The notes under the pieces: generated by a model
The model's input: the letters and a program-made list of their open reading frames with translations, nothing else
What the model was told of the DNA's origin: nothing
Databases searched by the model: none
Part shown: in pieces, positions 1-7,126 of the stretch
How positions within the stretch are numbered: the stretch's first letter is position 1
Layout: the number at the start of each line of letters is the position of its first letter
Made by a program: the position numbers and the translations under genes
Assembly: GCF_003173595.1 (NCBI RefSeq)
Contig: NZ_QGNZ01000001.1
Coordinates: 434,001 to 498,000, forward strand
DNA: 64,000 bases
Direction: 5' to 3'
DNA from: Pedobacter yonginensis
GTDB lineage: Bacteria > Bacteroidota > Bacteroidia > Sphingobacteriales > Sphingobacteriaceae

Positions 1-778
1 TTAAAATGACGAAGATTTCAACCTCCGCAACCTTTAACTCCGCTAAAGTTTTTTCAAACAGCGGGCTATCTTCTGTAATGGGATGAACTACGGTCCAGTT
101 TAATGAAAGCACGCTAATTTTATTGCGTTCTAAATCGAGAGGATAGAAACTTCTTTTCAACTGCCCGTCAATGGTTTCATTAAAAGTCATAAACATTTGC
201 ACTTCAACATCAATCAAAGAGTTACGGCGAAGATTCACCAACCTAAACATTAAACCCGTTCTGTTTTGATAGGGGGCAATTACCATCTTCTTACTGAAAG
301 TGACTTTAGAGGTTGGCCTACTAAAGCGACCATAGAGTAAACCAGTGGCCAACGCAAAAGCCAGTAACCCAAGCATACTTTCAAAGGCGGCCAAAATACT
401 GGTGATGAAACCTTGAGGGGAGATGTGTCCGTAGCCCACTGTAGAAATGGTTTGGGCAGAAAAGAAAAAAGCATCGAAAAACTGGTCTCTTAATGTTAAT
501 CCTTTAGCACCATCTAAATTTTCTATTCCAACAATGTTGTATGCAATTGCGAAGAGCGTGTTTACAATGAGGTAAACCGTTAAAATTACCACGAAGAAAC
601 GTGGCCAGCTCATGGTAACCAATCGGGTGTAGGTATCGTCAAACTTAAACCAAGGTAAGCCTGTTCTTTCTATATTTGGAGTACCATCGGTATTCAATAC
701 CCGTTGATTTTTGATTACTGGGGCAGAGCCGAAACCCAGATCATCATTAAATTGTACTTTTCTTTTAAAGAAAGCCAT
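1..778 (-). CDS. Inward-rectifier (Kir-type) potassium channel, 3' end outside window
   Basis: Reading the minus strand from an ATG at 778 gives about 259 residues with no stop before the window edge. There is a hydrophobic segment around residues 60-80, a pore helix with the potassium selectivity filter TVGYGH near residues 111-116, and a second membrane helix after it. A soluble beta-rich part (YQNRTGLMFRLVNLR, then LSLNWTVVHPI) matches the cytoplasmic domain of bacterial Kir channels. This family passes K+ across the inner membrane as a tetramer. The missing C-terminus is probably short, since KirBac-type proteins run to roughly 300-330 residues. It is divergent from the trp genes and has its own promoter-like motif upstream. 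Confidence 0.85.
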   Translation of the reverse strand, partial: MAFFKRKVQFNDDLGFGSAPVIKNQRVLNTDGTPNIERTGLPWFKFDDTYTRLVTMSWPRFFVVILTVYLIVNTLFAIAYNIVGIENLDGAKGLTLRDQFFDAFFFSAQTISTVGYGHISPQGFITSILAAFESMLGLLAFALATGLLYGRFSRPTSKVTFSKKMVIAPYQNRTGLMFRLVNLRRNSLIDVEVQMFMTFNETIDGQLKRSFYPLDLERNKISVLSLNWTVVHPITEDSPLFEKTLAELKVAEVEIFVIL

Positions 779-803
779 ATATTTTAGAAAGATTTTGGAA
801 TAT

Positions 804-835
804 TAAAAATAATGTCAATATTTGTTCAATACAAA
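804..835 (-). promoter_or_regulatory. Bacteroidota-type promoter for the Kir channel
   Basis: On the minus strand a TTTG (832-835) is followed after 20 bases by TATTTTTA (804-811). This resembles the Bacteroidota consensus TTTG - about 20 bases - TAnnTTTG, with the last base A instead of G. It lies 26 bases upstream of the channel start codon. Confidence 0.4.
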
Positions 836-935
836 CATGATAATTAAAAACTTAAATAACAATTGGTGGTGGCATAACGAAATTCGTTAGGCAAATTTTA
901 TTGTTATATATTTTAAAATATTTAAACACAATTAA

Positions 936-967
936 AAGGATTGCCCAAAAAGCAATCCTTTTTTTAT
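936..967 (+). terminator. Hairpin with T-run upstream of trpD
   Basis: AGGATTGC (937-944) pairs perfectly with GCAATCCT (952-959) and a run of T follows on the plus strand. The shape is that of an intrinsic terminator reading plus, yet no plus-strand gene lies upstream. It could stop leader transcription in front of trpD or insulate the divergent channel gene. Confidence 0.45.
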
Positions 968-980
968 TAAAAATCGCTTC

Positions 981-1042
981 GGTTCGTATCCTCACGAAAC
1001 GAATTGGATTAAAATTATTATTGGTTCGTGGGCACACGAAAC
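981..1042. repeat. Two dyad hairpins between the Kir gene and trpD
   Basis: Two similar inverted repeats lie about 40 bases apart: GGTTCGT...ACGAAAC (981-1000) and TTGGTTCGTG / CACGAAACAA with a four-base loop (1021-1042, one mismatch). A third, perfect hairpin of related sequence is at 20981-21004. An unrelated dyad TAACGAAATTCGTTA sits at 875-889. They look like small dispersed palindromes, but a regulatory role at trpD cannot be excluded. Confidence 0.5.
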
Positions 1043-1063
1043 AAAGATTGAGCGCATACAAAC

Positions 1064-2050
1064 ATGAAAAAGATATTAAACCATTTATTTGAGAATAAGA
1101 GCTTTAGCAGAGAAGAGGCCAAGAATATCCTAATTTCCATCACACAGGGCGAATTTAACGCATCGCAAATTGCAGCCTTTATTACCGCCTATGCCATGCG
1201 TAATATAACGGTTGATGAATTGCAGGGTTTTCGTGATGCCATGCTCGATTTGGCTTTAAAAACAGATTTCTCCAATTACGAACTTATCGATCTTTGTGGT
1301 ACAGGTGGAGATGGAAAAGACACCTTCAACATTTCTACACTATCCTCTTTTGTAGTGGCAGGAGCAGGCTATCAAGTGGCAAAACATGGTAATTATGGCG
1401 TTTCTTCAGGATGTGGTTCATCCAATGTAATGGAATATTTGGGCTACAATTTTACCAACGATCAGGATGTGCTGAAAAGGAATTTAGATACCGCCGGAAT
1501 ATGCTTTTTACACGCGCCATTGTTTAACCCCGCAATGAAAATTGTAGCGCCAATTCGTAAAGATTTGGGCATTAAAACATTCTTTAACATGCTGGGCCCG
1601 ATGGTTAATCCATCTCAGCCTAAATATCAAATGGTGGGTGTTTTTAGTTTAGAATTGGCTAGGCTTTACAATTACCTATACCAAGATACCACCAAAAGCT
1701 ACACCATTGTGCATGCGCTAGAAGGTTACGACGAGATTTCATTAACATGCGATGTGAAGACCTTTAACAATAAAGGCGAAAGCATTTTAACTTTAAGCGA
1801 TATGGGCTTTGAAAAGGTTTCTACCACAGATATTAAAGGCGGTGATACGGTAGAATCTTCTGCCAAAATATTTATGGATGTTTTGAATGGTGAAGCCACA
1901 GATGTTCAAACCAATGTGGTGCTTTGTAATTCTGCCCTAGCCATAAAAACCATAAAACCGACAGCAACCTTCGCCGATTGCTTCTATGAAGCAGAAGAAT
2001 CGTTAACGAGCAAAAAGGCATTAAACAGTTTTAAAAAATTAGTTGCATAA
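1064..2050 (+). CDS. trpD: Anthranilate phosphoribosyltransferase
   Basis: 328 residues, the usual length. The enzyme moves the phosphoribosyl group of PRPP onto anthranilate, the second step from chorismate to tryptophan. Conserved signatures are visible: CGTGGDGKDTFNIST (PRPP and Mg binding, about residues 78-92), KHGNYGVSSGCGS (about 108-120) and the NPSQPKYQMVGV region. The helical N-terminus EEAKNILISITQGEFNASQIAAFITAYAMR is the dimer domain. Its stop shares one base with the trpF start, so the two are translationally coupled. It is the first trp gene here; trpE and trpG, which usually precede it, are absent. Confidence 0.96.
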   Translation: MKKILNHLFENKSFSREEAKNILISITQGEFNASQIAAFITAYAMRNITVDELQGFRDAMLDLALKTDFSNYELIDLCGTGGDGKDTFNISTLSSFVVAGAGYQVAKHGNYGVSSGCGSSNVMEYLGYNFTNDQDVLKRNLDTAGICFLHAPLFNPAMKIVAPIRKDLGIKTFFNMLGPMVNPSQPKYQMVGVFSLELARLYNYLYQDTTKSYTIVHALEGYDEISLTCDVKTFNNKGESILTLSDMGFEKVSTTDIKGGDTVESSAKIFMDVLNGEATDVQTNVVLCNSALAIKTIKPTATFADCFYEAEESLTSKKALNSFKKLVA

Positions 2051-2694
2051 TGCCCAGCAGAACAATGAAAATTAAAGTATGTGGAATGAAGTTCGCGGCC
2101 AACATAGCCAGTGTAGCGGCATTAAAACCCGATTATTTAGGTTTTATTTTTTATGAGCAATCGCCACGGTTTATAAATGAGGTATCGGCAGAGCTGATTA
2201 AGTACATTCCACAGGAGATTAAAACGGTTGGGGTTTTTGTAGATGAAGAAGTAGAAAAAATTAAAGAAAAAGTAAACCAACATCAGCTAAATGCGGTTCA
2301 ATTACATGGCGGCGAATCTGTAGAAGACTGTAGCAACTTGAAATCTTCTATTCCAGGTTTAGAAATTATAAAAGCTTTTGGGCTTGATGAAGATTTTGAT
2401 TTTTCTATTTTAGTTCCCTATACCGACGTAGTGGATTATTTCCTATTTGACACCAAAACAAAAGCGCACGGCGGTTCTGGCAAAACGTTCGATTGGAGTA
2501 TTTTGGATGGATATACGTTGAACAAAGCCTATTTTTTAAGCGGAGGTATTGATTTGGAGCATGCAGAGCCCATCACAAAAATTAACGATGCTAGGCTCTA
2601 TGCGTTAGATGTGAACAGCCGGTTTGAACTAGAACCCGGACTTAAGAATGCCGATAGGATTGCGGAATTTATAAATAAAATAAGTTTGGTTTAA
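2050..2694 (+). CDS. trpF: Phosphoribosylanthranilate isomerase
   Basis: A single-domain TIM barrel for the Amadori rearrangement of phosphoribosylanthranilate to CdRP. Family signatures are IKVCGMK (catalytic Cys), LGFIFYEQSPRFI, TVGVFVDE, QLHGGES and SGGIDLEHA near the phosphate-binding end. The first ATG overlaps the trpD stop (TAATG). An internal ATG at 2065 gives the family-typical MKIKVCGM start, so the true protein is 209 or 214 residues. trpC, which normally sits between trpD and trpF in this phylum, is missing. Confidence 0.95.
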   Translation: MPSRTMKIKVCGMKFAANIASVAALKPDYLGFIFYEQSPRFINEVSAELIKYIPQEIKTVGVFVDEEVEKIKEKVNQHQLNAVQLHGGESVEDCSNLKSSIPGLEIIKAFGLDEDFDFSILVPYTDVVDYFLFDTKTKAHGGSGKTFDWSILDGYTLNKAYFLSGGIDLEHAEPITKINDARLYALDVNSRFELEPGLKNADRIAEFINKISLV

Positions 2695-2825
2695 GCCCTA
2701 AGGGAATCAACGGGTATAATTGGACATTGTAGCTCGGTAGATTAACCATTGAAAAGAATTACCAGAGAATGAATCTCTAAAAATAATAAGTCGGTTCTTA
2801 CCGAACGATTTGATAAAACGACATT

Positions 2826-4007
2826 ATGAAATACAAAGTAAACGAAAAAGGATATTACGGAGATTTTGGTGGGGCATACATTCCTGAAATGCTTTATCCA
2901 AACGTTGAAGAATTGCGTCAGAATTATTTGCAAATTATTGCTGATGTAGATTTTCAAAAAGAGTTTCATCAGTTAATGAAAGATTATGTTGGTCGACCTT
3001 CGCCCTTGTATTTAGCCAAACGACTATCAGAGCGGTACGGCGCTAATATATTCTTGAAGCGTGAAGATTTGAACCACACTGGTGCACATAAAATCAACAA
3101 TACCATCGGCCAAATTCTTTTGGCAGAAAAGTTGGGTAAAAAGCGAATTATTGCCGAAACAGGAGCAGGGCAACATGGTGTTGCAACGGCAACCGTTTGT
3201 GCCTTAAGAAATTTAGAATGCGTTATTTACATGGGTGAGGTGGATATTGAGCGCCAAGCGCCCAATGTTGCGCGTATGAAAATGCTAGGCGCAAAAGTAG
3301 TATCCGCCAGTTCTGGAAGTAAAACATTAAAAGATGCAACCAATGAAGCCATGCGAGACTGGATTAATAACCCTGTTGATACACATTACATCATCGGTTC
3401 GGTGGTAGGACCGCATCCTTACCCAGATATGGTGGCCATTTTTCAGTCGATCATTTCTGAAGAAACCAAAAAACAATTGTTAGCCCAAACCGGTAGCGAT
3501 CAACCCGATTATGTATTGGCCTGCGTAGGTGGAGGAAGCAATGCGATGGGTATGTTCTATCATTTTATGGATGATGAAAATGTGAAACTTATTGCTGTTG
3601 AAGCAGCCGGTAAGGGTGTTTCTAGCGGATTTTCTGCCGCAACAACCTATTTAGGTAAAGAAGGTGTTTTACACGGAAGCAGAAGTATTTTAATGCAAAC
3701 AGCAGATGGACAGGTAGTTGAGCCGCATTCGGTCTCAGCGGGATTAGACTACCCTGGTATTGGCCCACAACATGCGCATTTGTTTAAAACCGGGCGTGGA
3801 CAGTATGTATCGATTACCGATGAAGAAAGTTTAGATGCTGGATTGTTGCTCACCCAATTGGAAGGAATTATACCCGCAATTGAAAGCGCACATGCATTGG
3901 CATATTTAGAAAAAATGGAATTTAAGAAAGGCGAAAATGTTGTGGTTTGTTTATCTGGCCGCGGCGATAAGGATTTAGATACTTACATCAAATATTTTAA
4001 TTTGTAG
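2826..4007 (+). CDS. trpB: Tryptophan synthase beta chain
   Basis: 393 residues, PLP-dependent. It condenses indole with serine to give tryptophan and forms the alpha2-beta2 complex with TrpA. Visible signatures: [12 protein letters not shown] at the N-terminus, [16 protein letters not shown] with the PLP lysine, GAGQHGVA, the phosphate-binding [10 protein letters not shown], and CLSGRGDKD at the end. It lies 131 bases after trpF. The gap contains the small dyads AGAGAatgaaTCTCT and CGGTtcttACCG but no gene. Confidence 0.97.
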   Translation: MKYKVNEKGYYGDFGGAYIPEMLYPNVEELRQNYLQIIADVDFQKEFHQLMKDYVGRPSPLYLAKRLSERYGANIFLKREDLNHTGAHKINNTIGQILLAEKLGKKRIIAETGAGQHGVATATVCALRNLECVIYMGEVDIERQAPNVARMKMLGAKVVSASSGSKTLKDATNEAMRDWINNPVDTHYIIGSVVGPHPYPDMVAIFQSIISEETKKQLLAQTGSDQPDYVLACVGGGSNAMGMFYHFMDDENVKLIAVEAAGKGVSSGFSAATTYLGKEGVLHGSRSILMQTADGQVVEPHSVSAGLDYPGIGPQHAHLFKTGRGQYVSITDEESLDAGLLLTQLEGIIPAIESAHALAYLEKMEFKKGENVVVCLSGRGDKDLDTYIKYFNL

Positions 4008-4062
4008 ATGAACATGTAGCGATGGTAATTGGAGGATGGGATAAATAGGTAATAACAGCCAC

Positions 4063-4132
4063 CTTGTCTATTACTCAAATCTTATGTCTCCAATCTCATA
4101 TCTCCAGTCTCATATCTCAACTCTCATATTTC
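4063..4132. repeat. Degenerate heptanucleotide tandem array before trpA
   Basis: About ten 7-base units stay in exact phase, for example CAATCTC, ATATCTC, CAGTCTC, ATATCTC, AACTCTC, ATATTTC, ending just before the trpA start. An open frame continues upstream through the array to an ATG at 4064, but that extension only translates the repeat. Compare the larger heptamer array at 27609-27867. Confidence 0.7.
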
Positions 4133-4138
4133 AACACC

Positions 4139-4906
4139 ATGAACAGAATCAAACAACTCTTTCAAGAGAAGAAAAATATATTATCAATTTACTATACAGC
4201 AGGTTATCCGAATATTGGCGATACGGTTCAAATAGCGGAGGCATTAGAAAAATCTGGAGCGGATATGCTCGAAATTGGATTTCCATATTCCGATCCTGTA
4301 GCTGATGGACCCGTTATCCAAGCCAGTAGTAAGCGATCTTTAGATCAAGGCATGACGCTTAAAGTGCTTTTTGAGCAACTTAAAGACCTGCGCAAAAACG
4401 TAACCATTCCTGTTTTACTCATGGGTTACGTAAATCCTGTTTTACAGTTTGGCGTAGAAAACTTTTGCAAAGCATGTGCAGAAGTAGGCGTAGATGGCTG
4501 TATTGTGCCAGACTTACCAATGGTTGAATACGAAGAGTTTTATAAAGGATGCTTCGAAGAACATAACCTAAGCAATGTATTTTTGATTACCCCTCAAACT
4601 GCCGATGAACGCATCCACAAAATTGACGGCTTAACCAATGGCTTTATTTATTTGTTGTCATCATCGGCAACAACGGGTAAAAATCTCGAAGTTGGCGATA
4701 CTACAGAAACTTACTTCAGCAGAATAAAAGATATGAATCTTAAAAACCCAACCATGATTGGTTTCGGGATTAGCGATCGAAAAACTTTTGATAAGGCATG
4801 CACCTATGCAAATGGGGCGATTATTGGAACAGCATTCGTAAAGGCAATCGCAAACGGCAACATAGAAGAAAACGTAAGCCAATTCATGCAAGCGTTTAAG
4901 TCATAG
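4139..4906 (+). CDS. trpA: Tryptophan synthase alpha chain
   Basis: 255 residues from the ATG at 4139, giving MNRIKQLFQEKKNILSIYYTAGYP, the family-typical start. It cleaves indole-3-glycerol phosphate and channels indole to TrpB. Signatures: AGYPN, LEIGFPYSDPVADGPVIQ (catalytic Glu and Asp), VPDLPMVE, ATTGKN and IGFGIS. A longer frame from 4064 adds 25 residues that merely translate a heptamer repeat and is not supported. It is the last gene of the trpDFBA cluster and is followed by a long terminator hairpin. Confidence 0.95.
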   Translation: MNRIKQLFQEKKNILSIYYTAGYPNIGDTVQIAEALEKSGADMLEIGFPYSDPVADGPVIQASSKRSLDQGMTLKVLFEQLKDLRKNVTIPVLLMGYVNPVLQFGVENFCKACAEVGVDGCIVPDLPMVEYEEFYKGCFEEHNLSNVFLITPQTADERIHKIDGLTNGFIYLLSSSATTGKNLEVGDTTETYFSRIKDMNLKNPTMIGFGISDRKTFDKACTYANGAIIGTAFVKAIANGNIEENVSQFMQAFKS

Positions 4907-4912
4907 CATTTT

Positions 4913-4993
4913 TTGATCATTTAAGCAGCATGAACCGCAATCATTAGATAAGACGATGTGGTGCATTCATCCTCTTAAATGATCAATTTTTTT
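4913..4993 (+). terminator. Long hairpin terminator after trpA
   Basis: A perfect 13-bp stem TTGATCATTTAAG (4913-4925) / CTTAAATGATCAA (4974-4986) is followed by seven T. The 48-base loop can fold further: ATGAA with TTCAT and CCGCAATC with GATGTGG. The arms are unusually long and the loop unusually structured for a plain terminator. Confidence 0.65.
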
Positions 4994-5159
4994 GTTTTTG
5001 TCTCAATTTTTCCAAATTTTTTAAAAGCAGAACATTTCTAGCTAGATTGAATTATTGATTTTTCCACAAAAAAAACGGTCTGAAATGGGTTTAAACTGGT
5101 TTTTAATAGCATGAAATTTCATTTGACAATTGAATGATGCTCAATTTCTGAATTGGTTA

Positions 5160-5180
5160 TACATTTGCTTAACGGTGTTA
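5160..5180 (+). promoter_or_regulatory. Promoter -7 box and operator of the TetR gene
   Basis: TACATTTG (5160-5167) fits the Bacteroidota -7 motif TAnnTTTG. A dyad TAACGGTGTTA (5170-5180) begins two bases later, over the expected transcription start. The same dyad recurs at 5834, 5918 and 5936. A repressor bound here would block its own transcription. Confidence 0.6.
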
Positions 5181-5207
5181 GATTATTTACACTTAATAAA
5201 TCCAGAG

Positions 5208-5813
5208 ATGGGAAGTAAAGAAAGAATTCTACGTTTGAAAGATGAAACCAGAACAAACATTCTGGATGCTGCCTTGAACATTGTTCAAACTGAAGGCTGG
5301 CAGGCATTGAGCATGCGTAAAATTGCCGATCAAATTGAATACACTGCACCAATCATTTACGAATACTTTTCAAACAAAGAAGGCATTTTACTTGAACTCA
5401 CGAGAAGAGGGTATTTGATTCTTGCCAAAGATATTCGTGAAGCTAGAGACAAACATGAATTGGCTGAAGATAAAATGGAGGCCATGTGGATTGCCTATTG
5501 GAACTTTTCTTTTGCCAATAAAGAATTTTATCAATTGATGTACGGTGTTGACATGGTATGTTGCAACGTAAAAAGTTCGATGCCAGAGGCCGAGAATGTA
5601 GGCGCCATGCTGGGTGAAGTGATTGAGTCTTTATTTAAGAAAAAACCCGTATCAGAAGATGATATCTGTATGAAGTATTATACTTATTGGTCTATCATAC
5701 ATGGTTTAATTTCGATTAATTTGGTTCGCCCCAATGGAAGAACAACAGATGAGATCAACCAACAAATTTTGAAAGATGCCATTAAAGGCATCACATTGTC
5801 TATTAACAATTAG
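5208..5813 (+). CDS. TetR/AcrR family transcriptional repressor
   Basis: 201 residues from ATG 5208. The N-terminal helix-turn-helix is clear (TNILDAALNIVQTEGWQALSM, then RKIADQIEYTAPIIYEYFSN KEGIL), followed by a helical ligand-binding domain. An upstream in-frame ATG at 5130 is rejected because the -7 box and operator lie between it and 5208. It stands directly before a TolC-AcrAB-type efflux operon, and both upstream regions carry the same TAACNNTGTTA dyad. The likely role is autorepression and ligand-released control of the pump. The ligand cannot be read from the sequence. Confidence 0.88.
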   Translation: MGSKERILRLKDETRTNILDAALNIVQTEGWQALSMRKIADQIEYTAPIIYEYFSNKEGILLELTRRGYLILAKDIREARDKHELAEDKMEAMWIAYWNFSFANKEFYQLMYGVDMVCCNVKSSMPEAENVGAMLGEVIESLFKKKPVSEDDICMKYYTYWSIIHGLISINLVRPNGRTTDEINQQILKDAIKGITLSINN

Positions 5814-5833
5814 TTTTTTTTTAATCCATAATC

Positions 5834-5859
5834 TAACGCTGTTAGATTATTTATATACT
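5834..5859 (+). promoter_or_regulatory. Efflux operon operator and promoter
   Basis: TAACGCTGTTA (5834-5844) matches the dyad in front of the TetR gene. TATACTTT, close to TAnnTTTG, follows about ten bases later. The arrangement suggests the regulator occludes the efflux promoter. Confidence 0.5.
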
Positions 5860-5917
5860 TTAAATCCACTATAATTTTTAATCATATGAATGCTATCCAC
5901 TACTTGTTTATGCTACT

Positions 5918-5946
5918 TAACAGTGTTAAACAGTCTAACAATGTTA
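5918..5946 (+). promoter_or_regulatory. Tandem TetR-type operators inside the adaptor 5' end
   Basis: TAACAGTGTTA (5918-5928) and TAACAATGTTA (5936-5946) lie 18 bases apart, start to start, and match the dyads at 5170 and 5834. Placement downstream of the promoter, at or within the first codons of the adaptor, would act as a roadblock or imply a later translation start. Confidence 0.5.
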
Positions 5947-6417
5947 AGTCATTGTTAATTATTTTTTTACTTTCCGTAACGCTTATTAGTTGTAAATCAT
6001 CGCCAGAGCAGGCCGCTGCGGCACCGCCGCCACCGGTATTGCCCGTTAGTTTTGTTAGTGAAAGCTCAGAAACCACATTTATAGAATACCCTGCATCCAT
6101 ACAAGGTGCGGTGGATATTGATGTTCGTCCGCAAGTGAGTGGTTACCTTCAAAGCGTTTTAGTTAACGAAGGTGCTTATGTATCGGCCGGACAAACACTT
6201 TTTAAAATCAATGAAAATCCATATCGCGAAGCTTTAAACAATGCAAAGGCAAGCCTGCACGCTGCGGAAGCGGCAATTTTAAATGCGCAGCTAGAGGTTG
6301 ATAAATTGACCCCATTGGTTCAAAATAAAGTTGTTTCAGAATTCCAATTAAAAACGGCTAAAACGGCCTACAAAATTGCGCAGGCAAATGCAGAGCAAGC
6401 TAAAGCGAGTGTAGCAT

Positions 6418-6435
6418 CGGCACCAGATTAATTTG
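6418..6435 (+). other. Frameshift site in the adaptor gene
   Basis: The reading changes from frame ...GCA CCA GAT TAA to the frame that reads CAG ATT AAT TTG GGT TAT. Removing one C from GCACCAG restores a continuous conserved reading. No slippery run or pseudoknot typical of programmed frameshifting is evident. Confidence 0.8.
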
Positions 6436-7126
6436 GGTTATACCAATGTTAAAGCTACCGTTAGCGGTTATATCGGTCGGATTCCAAAGAAACAAGGAAG
6501 CTTAGTTTCACCAACAGATCAAACTGCCTTAACACAATTATCTGATATCCACGAGGTTCACGTATATTTTGCTTTGGCTGAAAACGATTTCAACAGTTTC
6601 AATTCAAACTATCCGGGTAATAGTCCAGCAGATCGAATTAAACACCTTCCGCCAGTTGAACTGGTTTTGGCCGATAATTCTATCTACCCAATTAAGGGTA
6701 AGATTGATATGATTGATGGTCAGTTTGATAAAAATACTGGCGCCATTACTTTAAGAGCCAGCTTTCCAAATGCAAGCGGAACATTACGCTCAGGAAATAC
6801 CGGCAAACTTCGCTTGGGTTTAAAACATGATGATGCGATTTTAATCCCTCAATCGGCTACCGTTGAAATGCAAGATAAAGTGTTCGTTTTTGCGGTGAAT
6901 AAAGGGAATAAAGTTTCTAAAATGCCCATCACCGTTATTGGCAAGAGCGGTAATAATTACCTCATCAAAGATGGTGTTAAATCTGGAGATCAAATCGTAT
7001 TGAGCGGCTTAGACCGCTTACAGGAAGGGCAAGTAATTACCCCAGAAAAAGCTGGCGATAAAGCAGCAGGGCTGAAGCTAAACAACTAACAACCAGCACA
7101 CATTACACAGAAAAAAAATAAAAACA

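Larger units (their letters stand above)
5886..7089 (+). pseudogene. RND efflux adaptor (membrane fusion) lipoprotein, frameshifted
   Basis: Two adjacent frames together encode one HlyD/AcrA-like adaptor of about 400 residues. The front part (5886-6431) has a lipoprotein signal ending LISC (Cys36), a proline-rich linker, the lipoyl half-motif and an alpha hairpin, and stops at 6431. The rest (to 7089, from about 6418) starts ...QINLGYTNVKATVSGYIGRIP and carries the second lipoyl half, beta-barrel and membrane-proximal domain. One extra base near 6423 explains the break: without it the frames join as A-Q-I-N-L-G-Y. Such adaptors bridge the inner-membrane pump and outer-membrane channel. It may be a real null mutation or a sequencing error. 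The translation start is uncertain because operators lie within the first 20 codons; TTG 5952 is an alternative. Confidence 0.85.

Noticed and set aside
280..474. Minus-strand frame of 64 codons
   Set aside because: Different frame from the Kir channel that covers it with the TVGYGH filter.
901..1092. 63-codon frame before trpD as a leader peptide
   Set aside because: Crosses a terminator hairpin, contains no tryptophan and overlaps the trpD start.
6418..6435. Programmed frameshift in the adaptor
   Set aside because: No slippery heptamer or stimulatory structure, and adaptors of this family are normally single frames.
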